The position numbers were made by a program, and so were the translations under genes. Positions 49,749 to 60,399 of a DNA stretch of 64,000 nt are shown piece after piece. Positions within the stretch are counted from its first letter, which is position 1, and the number at the start of each line of letters is the position of its first letter. Source of the stretch: Dioscorea cayenensis subsp. rotundata (lineage: Eukaryota; Streptophyta; Magnoliopsida; Dioscoreales; Dioscoreaceae). The DNA lies in the NCBI RefSeq assembly GCF_009730915.1, contig NC_052489.1, positions 24,173,916 through 24,237,915 of the forward strand. The letters are read 5' to 3'. The notes under the pieces are model-generated. The model saw only the letters and a list, made by a program, of their open reading frames with translations, did no database searches and was not told the origin of the DNA.

Positions 49749-50146
49749 GAGCATTTTCTCCATCCATTGAAAATCTCCAAGATTCTTAACATTTGAAAGT
49801 TTTAGCTTAAGAAACTGATTTATTTATTTTCAATTAGAAACTATTAGCCGTTCTTTGCGTTTGGATTAAGTGGATAGCATTTAATATTATGTTTTATGAC
49901 TGTTGCAATTGCCATTTCCTCTGTTAATTGTCTTTTGGATGTGATGATTTTCTGCTGTATCACATTAATATAAGTTGGTTTTCCTCTGTTAATAGTTTCC
50001 AGTACTGTCAGAACAAAGCGCATGTCTAATATAACTATGGGACTGTGAGGGACAGAGGCCATGTCCATCTGAGATAGAATGAGACAACTATAACTATAAG
50101 CAGAACAAACTAAGGCTGCAGTTCAGTAGCGCCATTGCTGTAGTTC

Positions 50147-53100
50147 TTAGGCCCATCTTAATGGATCATCATCATCAACATAGCGCTTCCAGAACCAGTG
50201 CTGCTTCCAGACTCTTTCGGTTATCTCCTCAATCGGTATATTCTTAGTCTCGGGGAGGAAGAAGAGGACAAAGATGGACATGACTACGACCCAACCAGCA
50301 AATAATATGAAGATGCCGGACTTTAATTGGCAAAGCATTGGGAGAAAAGCCTGAGCAATGGCAAAGGTGGAGAGAAGGTTCACGCATACAGCCACACTCT
50401 GCCCGGCCGGACGCACCTCCAGTGGAAATATCTCACTGGGGATGAGCCATCCGAGAGGCCCCCATGACCACGCGAAGGATGACACAAAGACGCAGACCAT
50501 GACCACAACCAGGATGGCGTAGCCATGGCTTAAGTTGTCTGAATGGTCAGTCACTTTGATGCTGAAGACCACAGCAATGATCACTTCAGAGAGGAACATT
50601 TGCACACCAGCCTCTAAGAGCAACGCACGCCGGCCCACTTTGTCCACGAAGTAAATCGACACAACAGTGGACAACACATTCACTATTTGAATGATCACAG
50701 CTGCGAATCCCAGTGTTTTGAACAGCACAGGCGTATAGAAGATGATATTGTTGATGCCAGCGAATTGCTGGAAGATCTGCAAGCATTGCATTTGAGAAAC
50801 CAACAAATCAACGGATTTCATACTTTTGAAATATGTTTTATATATACATTAACGATTGCAGGTTAGCAGTACCTGAAGAAAGATGGCGACAATGAGTTGG
50901 GGGCGATAGCGTCGCTGGAGAAGGTTACGGTAAGGATGCTTGACCTGTTGGGCAATGCGGCTGGCCTCAAGGATCTCATTGAACTCAGGCTCAACATTGT
51001 TTATCCCGCGAATGCGCTTGAGCACGGCCTTGCCTTCCTCGAGCTTGCCCCGCTCAATTAGACTGTTAGGCGTGTCGACCACTAACAGTGAGCCTACCGT
51101 CAATAGAAGAGCTGGGATTCCGGCAAGTGCCAGTGATAGTCTCCATCCCCACGGGTGTATCCTATATGCATTGATCCATTAGTAATTGTTATACATTTAA
51201 TTTAATTTCATTGATAACAATAAGAATTCTATGAATGTGACTGACTTATTGGTTCTATAGTTGATGAGGTTGCCAAGGAGAATGCCGATAGTGACATTGA
51301 GCTGAAACAAGATGTTGAGACCCCCACGGATTCTTGTTGGAGCAATCTCTGATAGGAATAAAGGGACAGCCTGCCAAGTGCATTTTGTAATTTACATGCA
51401 GTACATTTAAAGGAGGGGTCAGCTTTTTCATGATGTGAGTATAGTAAAATATGTATATTAGACGGCTAACCTTTAGGGTGTTTGGATCCAAAGAATGGCT
51501 ACCATATGAATGACATTGATTATATACACTAATATAATCCTATATTTGAATACATAACTATTAGAATGAAAATAAGTTATGTAGATAATGTAATTATTTA
51601 CCGTTAAAGAATTGAACTATCCCAAAATTACGGAGAATGGGGAGTAATGAATACTTCCTCCGTTCCTTTTTACTTGTCATATTTACATAATTTACACCGA
51701 TTAAGAAAAGTTAGGTAAAGTTAGTTGATTGCCTATATTTTATAAAAAAATCCATTATTTTCCAAAACTACCCTTATTTAAAACTCCACTAGTGGAGTAT
51801 AAAATTTAATATTTAGTTGATTATGATTTATTGAAAATTGTACAAGTATATTAAATTAAAGGATAAATTTGAAAAAAATTATTTAATACTGCACAAAGTT
51901 TTAAATGTGACAAGTAAAAAAAAACAGAGAAGACCTCTAAAATGTAATAACTAAAAAGAAATGTAGGAAATACTATTTATGGTGAAATGATACTTTTACT
52001 TTGTTGGGTTATCAAGGAAATAAACCGGATTAGACGTGACTTTCTATGGTCTGGGACGGATTTGATTCATCCGCGCTGCAGACTCATAAACTGGCATAAT
52101 ATCTGTCGTGACCGCGACCAAGGGGGTTGGGGCATTTTGGACCTACATAATTTCAATCAGGCGTTAGTGGGAAAATGGTGGTGGAGATTTATGTCGGACC
52201 GCTCATGGTGTGGCGCCGAGGTAATTAAGTTCAACTATGGTATGGACCGTTGGAATATGTTCCCTAGGCAATCGGGGAGAATTTCCTTTTTTTGGAAAGG
52301 GGTGTTAAATTGTTTTCCGGCTTTTCGAAGTTGCATTGGGCATGACATTAACTATGGGAGGGAGACGCTATTTTGGAAAGATAGCTGGTTAAGTGGTAGA
52401 GCACTGATGTATATTTGGAAGGAGGAATTTGGTAGATCTTTGGAACCGAATGGAACTGTTAGTGACCTGTTTTTTCTTTTGTCACGGTCCCCATTCATGT
52501 AGGAGAAGGAAGTGAAGACTTTTATGGATCAGAGGCAAGTGCAGGAGGGGGTGATCGAAGACTCTAAAAGGTGGCGTCTTACTAGGAATGGGGTGTTCAT
52601 AGTGAAATCATTCTACACATTCCTGACTAATGGTGGACTGCGGTGCCCTTTGGCGAAATTTTTCTGGAAAAGTAATTGCCCGAAGAAAATAAACATTTTT
52701 AATTGGCTAGCTTGGAAAAAAACATGATTCTAACCTTGGAGAACTTAGAAATCAGAAGATGTAACCGCCTACCGACGGCGACCTGTGTCTTGTGCAATGC
52801 GGCGACTGAGACGGTGGATCATCTCTTCTTGCAGTGCCCGTTGGCAAAGCAGGTGTGAAGATACTTCAATAGTTTGCTCGGTCTCCCGGATCTGCCAGAT
52901 TGCCTTCATCTGGTTTGGGGGCTTGGAGATTATCTGTCAGACCGGCCTGTAGAGAGTTAGGGGTCTTAGTGGGGAAAACGATTGTGTGAAATCTTTGGCT
53001 TGCTAGAAATGACTGCATGTTTAATGATATTATGATGTCTGCTCATGCTCTAATTGTGAAGATTGATCGAATATTATTATCCTGGCTTTCTACAGTTAGT

Positions 53101-56100
53101 GGCAGATCGAGAGCAAAGATGGAGGAGCATTCTACTACCATCAGGCGCAGTTTGGAGTTTCTGAGCTCGATGTGGGAGGAGCAGGTTGTAGCATCCATTT
53201 CGGATGCAGGGCTATCTTCGCATTCTGACTAGTCGACTGAGTTCCTAGGGGAAGGTTGAGGCGGTTGTTTAGCCTCGTTTTGTGCTTTTATGTTGGTTTA
53301 TATATGTTTTGTTCCACTTCTTGTGATTGGAATTTGTATGTTGTTCTTGTTTTAATTGAAGTGGTTTATCCACCTTTTAAAAAAAAATGATACTTTTACC
53401 TATGGTAAAGATTTAATTAAATAAAAAGCAATAATTTAAATAAATAATTATAATAAATAAATATTAACATAAATGGACTTATTTAAATATTTAGTTAGAA
53501 TAATTAAATAATATTAATTAATATGAATCGTTTAATATACATATAAATATTTAGTAACTTGCCTATGAGCTTTACTTTTTTTTTTTACTCAATCTTGTCT
53601 CTCGTCTATATATATATATATATATATATATTTTACAATATCACTTTTCTATCAATATTAGACATTGAGAGGGCATTTATTTCAATGGAAAAAGTGATAT
53701 AAAGTGAGAGAACTGCTACATTTTTTAAGCATGGGAAGTAATATCACTTTCAGTATTTTTTGTGTTCATTTGTCAAAAAAGTGATAATAGAATCGAATAA
53801 AAAAGGTGTTGAGTGGAGTTCTATTAATACAAAACAGGGACTTTGGAAGTGCAGGGAAGTCAGTTTTTATAGAGTGACTCATTTCCTCTCACTTTAATAA
53901 AAACAATGCTAATATGGGTTTAGCTTAAAATACACTTATGTTCTTAGGACTGATATTGATCGGCCAATGAGTTTGATATTAGAAGGCCCGAGCAGAACTG
54001 GTAAAACGGCATGGGCTCGGTCTTTTGGCCCCATAACTATATCTGTGGCCACATGGACTTCAATGCAAACACGCTCCGAAATGATGTTATGTACAATGTG
54101 ATTGATGACGTCGCTCCTCAGTATCTCAAGCTAAAGCACTTGAAGGAGTTAATTGGTGCACATCAAGCCTAGCAGTCAAACTGTAAGTACGGGAAACCTG
54201 TTCAGATCCCAGGTGGTGTTCCTGCTATTATATTATGCAATGCTGGACCTGATTCCAGCTATTCAAAGTTTCTTGATAAATGTAAAAAATATTTCTCTAA
54301 GGCACTAGACCCGTCAGGATGCGGTGTTCGGGTTCATTTCCTTTCCCCTCTTCCGGCTCTCAGGTGACCTGTCTGGTTCTACATCGGTGACAGTGTGATC
54401 TACAAATTGCGATCATCACATACACATCTCTGTCGGCTACGTGCAATATGGATTCCCATACCGGACTCCTCATTACTGCACCATAGGTTGAGAGAGGCTT
54501 ATATGTTTGGCAGTTAGATAATCCCTTGTATTTCAAATCGATTGAACATCACCAACGACCCTTTTGGTAAACTGTATGACATTGTCGTGATTCAGTTACA
54601 GTTCAACTATAATTTGAGGAGGGCAATTCAAATTCACAAATGCTAATTCACATTCAGATTTTTGACAACCCTACTTCCGAGTGGCTATGGTTTCCTTCAT
54701 GTATTTAAAAATCGTCTTTTCTAAATAATCTTAGTATTATTTCCGTTAACAATGTAATTCATGCTGTGTCTTACTTTGTTAGCGGACTAGACCAACATGT
54801 ACTCAACGTAGAACAGGATTTTAATGTAACTTTGAAAGGTGTCTAAGTTAGGAAGACGCAGAGATTGTAAAAGAGGGAGGTGTTATCTTGGACGTTAAGA
54901 CCATGCTCTGAGATTTAGGATGAACCACTGGAGAGAGTCCTTTGGGTAAGGGTGAGTGAGAGTGGCCCTCCGGCAATCTAGAGAGGGTTATTCTTTATCT
55001 TTGTGAGGATGAGTGTGAAAGTTGTATTCATTGTTTTTCATCTCTTTTACTAGATTGTTGATCTTCGGGCTCGACCCCCAGACGTAGGCATGTTGTACCG
55101 AAATGAGTAACCAATTCATGTGTTTCTTTTCTCCTGTGTGTTTGATTTTACATTGAGTGTGTGTTTACTCTACATGACAGATTGAGTGAAAATCACCACT
55201 AACACTCCTCCGAAACTAACTATATATGTACCTAAAATTATAAATAATAATTAGATTGTGATTAATAACTGAGCCTGACCTGATTAGCAAAGCCAACACC
55301 GCAACCAAGTAGAATTCGACCAACGATGAGCATGGCCAAATTTTGGGCTGAACCATTGAAAATAACACCGGCAATGAAGAATGCTCCGGCGATGAGCATT
55401 GTTAGCCGGCGGCCAAGCCTTCTAGTTGTATAGGATGCGAACAATGTGGCTATTAGTCCGGCTAAGTAGAACAACGATGTGAACAGTTGTAGGCCTTGGT
55501 TGCCAAATTTGCAGTAGTTGTTCTCTAGGTGTTTTTCTTTTTCTTTACTATATACTTTAGGGAAAAATTTTAGGAGAAAATCATTCATTGATGTAACGCC
55601 ACCTGTTATCATTAAAATATATGCTCATTAATTAATTATAAGTTAGACTTGACATTAATTTTGTAGGGCAGCAAATATAATAGTTACTAAAATATGATGG
55701 CCTACTTTTGATCAGTAGGCATGTAAATTGATGCCCTCTTATCTTTTAGAGGGAAAAAGGTAAAAGATAAAGCAAACCATACTATCCCTATTAAAACAAG
55801 CTAAAAAGAAAGGAAAAGATGTCCCCCCTTTTGCAAGAAGAGTTTAAAATCATTAGCCATTAATTTTTTTCATAGATACATCGTAGAAACAGTTTGGCTT
55901 CCATTGTTTTTTTCTTTTGGCTCTGGCCAGAAAGAAGAGAGATTAATGATTTTTTTTTAATAATTAAGTATGTCACATAGACTTTTCAAAAACCAAAATA
56001 AATTTATTAAATTTAAAAATCAAAATAGTTTGAAATATGTGATGATTTATATTAAACTATACCACAATATCTATTTCTTTACTATAATAATATTTAAAAA

Positions 56101-56366
56101 TCAAAATAGAATGGATGAAACTAAAAAAGCAATGAAACACGTAGCCCATGTTCATTAAACAATCATACATGAATGAAAACAATAATATTAATCCTAAAAA
56201 TTAAATTATATATAAAAAAAAGGTTCTTCTCACCAAAAACACCTATATCATAGCCAAACATCAAGCCTCCAGTTGCAGCCATGATGCAGGACATGATCAC
56301 TATGGGAGTGATCTTGGCTTCAAACTGCCTGCCGGAGCCGGCCGACACTGCAAAACCTCCGGCCAT
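50147..56366 (-). CDS. Sugar transport protein, STP/MST hexose-proton symporter
   Basis: A major-facilitator protein of the plasma membrane that imports hexoses with protons. Exons in transcript order are 56234-56366, 55280-55602, 51246-51370, 50873-51161 and 50147-50776, giving 499 residues, close to the usual 505-520. Visible marks: [18 protein letters not shown] near the start, RRLGRRLTM between helices 2 and 3, [14 protein letters not shown] and [15 protein letters not shown], the [12 protein letters not shown] loop end, [14 protein letters not shown] (helix 7), [30 protein letters not shown] and [11 protein letters not shown]. An in-frame ATG 30 bases upstream is less likely. Intron 2 (51371-55279) is 3.9 kb and holds a LINE, a geminivirus fossil and an LTR piece, yet coding phase is preserved throughout. 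Confidence 0.94.
52000..53384 (+). mobile_element. 5'-truncated LINE with target duplication
   Basis: The last 1.4 kb of a plant non-LTR retrotransposon. AAATGATACTTTTAC occurs on both sides (51985-51999 and 53385-53399), and the 3' end is A-rich. The frame at 52000-52500 carries the plant LINE post-RT region ([33 protein letters not shown]). Past a stop it continues with [15 protein letters not shown], and the zinc-binding RVT domain follows ([19 protein letters not shown] near 52780-52840). Several stops show it is dead. It lies antisense to the sugar transporter. Confidence 0.9.
53945..54850 (+). mobile_element. Endogenous geminivirus fossil (Rep, TrAP and REn parts)
   Basis: This is a fossil of a begomovirus-like complementary-sense region. 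From left to right it shows the helicase half of Rep (Walker A GPSRTGKT at 53985-54008, then [11 protein letters not shown]-type and NVIDDV blocks and a [10 protein letters not shown] block to about 54330), a zinc-finger-like part of TrAP (about 54390-54500), and the overlapping REn gene opening with [12 protein letters not shown] at 54448 and continuing to about 54850. The gene order and overlaps match begomoviruses. The Rep N-terminal half, coat protein and origin are not seen. It is broken, with perhaps half a dozen breaks, and looks old. It lies inside intron 2 of the sugar transporter, antisense to it. Confidence 0.9.
54858..55200 (+). mobile_element. LTR-like fragment next to the geminivirus fossil
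   Basis: A GGGCTCGACCC-GACGTAGGCA block preceded by AGAGGGTTATTC and a T-rich stretch resembles the R/U5 part of plant Ty1/Copia LTRs. No internal region, primer site or second LTR is seen, so this is a fragment or solo remnant. The boundaries are approximate. Confidence 0.45.
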
Positions 56367-56399
56367 CTTCCCACCCGTGTAGAAGATGAATCTCAAGAT

Positions 56400-57174
56400 A
56401 AAGAAGAAGAAAAAGAAGATGGTGATGATAGAAAGAAAAACAAGAGAAATGGAATGAAGAGAAGAACAAGGCTGAAGTCATTGGCGGAGGGATGAGGGGT
56501 CAACGCAGTGCTCTTGGGCCCAAGGGTGTTCCTCCTAGCGAAGAAGGATCCCAGCGGCCCCACTTTTTAAATGTGAAATATTTCTATAAATTAATATATA
56601 TATATATAATTTTTTAAAAATATATATATATATATATTAAAGAAATATATTTTCAGAAATCTATTGTTTCACCCTTTTATTATTTACAAATTTATTTATA
56701 TAGTTTAAAAAAATTATTTGTATAAAAAATATTTGTAAAAACATGACAGTTTTATAAATTGGTATATAAAATATTAAAAACTATATTTTTAAAAAAATAT
56801 TTGTTACAATATATTGTTTGGCCTTTCAATTTTTATTTGGATTCTCCAAAATGTCTGGCTGTGTTTTTTTTCACTTTTATTTAAATTCTTGGGGGCTATA
56901 GAGCTTCAAGATCAATTGGATCTACGGCTTTAGTGGAGAAAAGTGAGGATTAGAGAATCAAAAAGTTGAAGGACTCAAAAATTAATTTATAGATTTATTT
57001 ATTATATTTTGAATAGAATTTTAGGGTAGTAATTGACTTATCTATCCTTTCAAAATATTATTATTTATTTTTATATTTTTAAAAAAATTTATAAAAACCA
57101 CCGAGCTCATAATTTATTGATATTGAATTTTATGTATAGAGTCTTTATGTCCACCTAAAAAAAGTTTGAAGCTA
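56400..57174. other. Sugar transporter upstream region, AT-rich
   Basis: The first 170 bases are GC-richer and contain the probable leader and promoter. From 56570 on the DNA is strongly AT-rich with TA runs and no gene or element recognised. Confidence 0.5.
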
Positions 57175-57460
57175 AATTTACTATCTTTATATTAATGTTA
57201 TGATTTCAATAACACAGAGTGATTTAATGAAAAGGCCATTTCCCGACAACATATATGATGCTATACATGCAATCAAAGTGATATGCCGTGCACCTGACAT
57301 AGAATGTGACTATAATTTTTTTTTGTATTAACTGTTGTGATATGTTTTTAATATCATGCACTCATTCTTGATTTTTTTTTTATTACTAAAATGTAGTCAT
57401 GATCTGTGTTATTGGTCTGTGCAGCTGGTATGCTATTAGGAGATTTACAGGATATTGTAG

Positions 57461-58322
57461 TGTTGAGGAGGAGCTGGACGATCAGAAGTGTGAGACGGAG
57501 TTTCTTTTTAAAAAATAAAATAAAATACTGCAGCAACCGCGAACGGTTACTGTAGCACTACAAATAGAGTTATGAAACCAAACTCTATCCCGAGAAAATC
57601 ACTGCTTGAAGTACGCCAGTGAATTTGGCACTGTACCAATGCTACTGTAGCTCAGACACTGTAGAAAATGTATTGTAGCTATAATACTACTGTAGCCCAT
57701 GAAGAAATCTTTAAAACCAAATTATTTTGAGATAATCACGGAGTGAAGCATGCCCGTGCTCCTTTCCTTGTAGCACATGCACTGTAGCACTAGAAGAAAA
57801 TTAAAGTTCTGGAATAAACACGATCCAAGCATGATCACTGTCCCTTTGAATTTTCTAGATTTTCTTGCTCTTCCCCACTTTGAGTACAAAACTTATATCT
57901 AATCAATACAATAGAAATATCAAACAATAACAAGACTCAAAGACACACGATTTAGCGTGGAAACCCCCTTAAATCAAGGGGCGAAAAACCACATGACCCT
58001 AAAGCTACTTAACAATTTTTTCCACTATGTCAATAAAGGATTATGAGAGTTCTCTCTAACTCACTAGAGGATTACAAGCCCAATGGCTAACAAACATACA
58101 CTAAGAGAGTGTCAATGATACAAGCAGCAACATCATCATCATCATGGATAGCAAACAAACATCAAGTAATGATCAAATGAAAGATTAAACCTAACAAATA
58201 GGTAGAGTTACTTGTAAAGGTCCTCCACCCAAAATTTGAGTAAGATCCACAGTATTGGCATCTGATCTTTTTGTCCTAACTCACACTTTTCCTCTTCTTC
58301 ACTTGGTTTTTCTGATGGCTTC

Positions 58323-58378
<56 letters not shown>

Positions 58379-58493
58379 GCAATCATGATCACACGCCTCT
58401 TTCATCCAAACAAAATGAGAGCTTTTAACCCCATGTGAAATTTTAGTTTCCCACTTGTTAGTTAAGCCCCACTAAATGGAGGCTGACTCAACA
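57461..58493. mobile_element. Solo-LTR-like insert in the SMT1 pseudogene
   Basis: A fossil insert of 1033 bp bounded by TGTTGAG and CTCAACA, splitting pseudogene exon 9. It has no coding region. It contains several ACTGTAGC-type motifs (57550-57795), a block near 57950-58010 typical of plant retroelement leaders (CACGATTTAGCGTGG) and a CT/CA microsatellite (about 58322-58376). No clean 5-bp target duplication is visible, and host bases are missing at the right side. Confidence 0.5.
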
Positions 58494-59681
58494 TGAAGAA
58501 TGGTGCATGACTGATCATTATGATCCCCCAATTGTGAAACTCAAAAAAAAATAAAATAAAATATTATTATTATTATTATTATTATTAAGCCCGAAATTGA
58601 GCTCCGAAATAGCGTGATCATTGTCTCGAAGCCTTGAAATAGGCGGATTTTTAGTTAAAAACTCAATTTTGTTAAATAAATACATTGTCCATATATGTAT
58701 TAGACTACATTCAAAATGGGATAAAAGGGAAGAGAGCACAACAACCCATAACACTTTCGGTGCCGATGGAACATAACTAAACACCGGATATTTCGTGAAC
58801 GTAGTTTTAATGAGTTGTTTTACTTATTATTCCCTTCATTTTTTAAATTGATTGCTTTATATCCTAAAAGACGTTCTGATTTAATTAGTTTAGGCCATGT
58901 AATATTTTTTTAATTTTGCTATCATAATAATCTTAGTAATTAATTTTATTTTTATTAAATATTCAATATATTTATTTAAATATTGATATGATTCAGATCT
59001 TAATAAGATTAAATTTCAAAAAATTAAATTAAAACAATGTCTTTAAATTTAAAATGAAGACACTAGCTTGAAAACAGCGGACTTTGGCATGATGTATTTG
59101 AATTATTGGAGATGTTTATGTAAATGATTCAATTATAGTTTAATTTACCAATTGTAAACAACAGTAAGTGTAATGTCTTGTACATTTTACATCAAATAGA
59201 AGAGATAAAAAAAAAATTTTGTTATGATCTACCGAGTGTTGTCCAGTTGTCCTGTCCAGTTCGATACTTGTCATGTCTCAATTACCAAATACTAGCTTAG
59301 TGCACTGTACATGATTGGGAGAAGGATCTCACAGCAGACTCACCAGTGACTTGGTATCTGCCACTTTATACTAGTCGGTTCTTCATAACTAGCTTCCGTT
59401 TGATAGCATTTGGACATTTCAATATCACATGAACCATGGTACATTTGAGCTCATGCACTCCCAAGTTGGTTGTGCTTGCTTGTTTAGTGTACTAAAATTT
59501 GATTTGTGAGCCATAGGTCAAAACAGTAGAGTTTGTGGGTCTTGCACCCGTCGGAAGTTGATGGATTTCGTTTTTCTTAGAGAAAGCCGCTGAAGGACTT
59601 GTGGAAAGTGGAAGGTATGCTAATTAATTTTGGGCTCGCATTCTTACTAAGCTGTATATGTTACTTGAAAACTGCTTACAA

Positions 59682-59930
59682 TGTTGAGTCCAACCCATTT
59701 GGTGGGTTGATGAAATAATGGTTGGTCTCCAAGGCCCAAGTTAACAAAAATTATGTCAACTTTTGGAGACCAAAAGAGTAATTGACAAAAAAGGCTTAGA
59801 TGATGGTCTTCCATCATTCATATGATTGATAATTTACTACAGTACCAATAAATAGTATAATGAACAGAAATTTTACTACAGTACTTTGTTGGCTGAAGTG
59901 TGACTTCCGCTGAAATTTTTCACTGTTGCA
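59682..59930. mobile_element. Unclassified 249-bp insert in pseudogene intron 11
   Basis: This interrupts the sequence aligned to SMT1 intron 11. The host stretch TTACYTGAAAAC occurs on both sides (59661-59672 and 59931-59942), and similarity extends to about 20 bases, like a target duplication. Inside is a TTGGTCTCCAA / TTTTGGAGACC inverted pair. It begins TGTTGAGTCC and ends TGTTGCA. The class is unknown. Confidence 0.55.
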
Positions 59931-60066
59931 TTACCTGAAAACCCCAACAACAAAAAATATATTTAATTTGCAGGAAAAAAGTTTTCACACATATGTACTT
60001 CTTTTTGGTCCAAAAGACCTTATCGGATTCTTGAGCATTTTCTCCATCTAGTGAAAGTCTCCAAGA

Positions 60067-60399
60067 TGTGAGAAAGAGAATAAAAAGAACCAAGCTTTCA
60101 AGATCACACATACACTTGAACAAAACACACACTTTTTCAGTTGAACACTCACTGAATTAATTCTCATACATACTGACACTGCGATCAGCTTCAAAACTAA
60201 AGAGAAAGCAAAGATGCCAATCTGTTTAAATGCAGACACAACATCAATTACAAACAGTGAAATTCATAAAACAACAAACATAAGTAATATAATGATAGAT
60301 GACAAAATAGGAGTCAACTAACTCCACTTAATCAGACACCAAACACAGCCATCAACAGGATTCTCCACTCAACATAATTATGAGCAAAATTCCTCAACA
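60067..60399 (-). mobile_element. 3' LTR of a Ty1/Copia element
   Basis: A fossil LTR of 333 bp, starting TGTTGAGG and ending CTCACA on the minus strand. A purine-rich tract (TAAGGGGAGGAT, 60400-60411) lies directly before it, as expected of a 3' LTR. Its far edge falls inside pseudogene exon 12, just after the shared CTCCAAGA. Confidence 0.75.

Larger units (their letters stand above)
57175..60066 (+). pseudogene. Unprocessed partial copy of SMT1 (exons 8-12)
   Basis: Exon and intron sequences of SMT1 from about 48160 to 49785 recur here in the same order and orientation: exon 8 (57222-57302), the start of exon 9 (57425-57455) and its rest (58497-58650), the long intron 9, exon 10 (about 59313-59435), exon 11 (59518-59614) and exon 12 (about 59974-60050). 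Introns are retained, so this is a DNA duplication, not a retrocopy. Exon 9 has lost about 25 bases and is split by an LTR-like insert. It also has a microsatellite expansion and shifted frames, exon 10 has lost its acceptor, and the exon 12 stop region is altered. It cannot encode a methyltransferase. Exons 1-7 have no counterpart. Confidence 0.9.
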
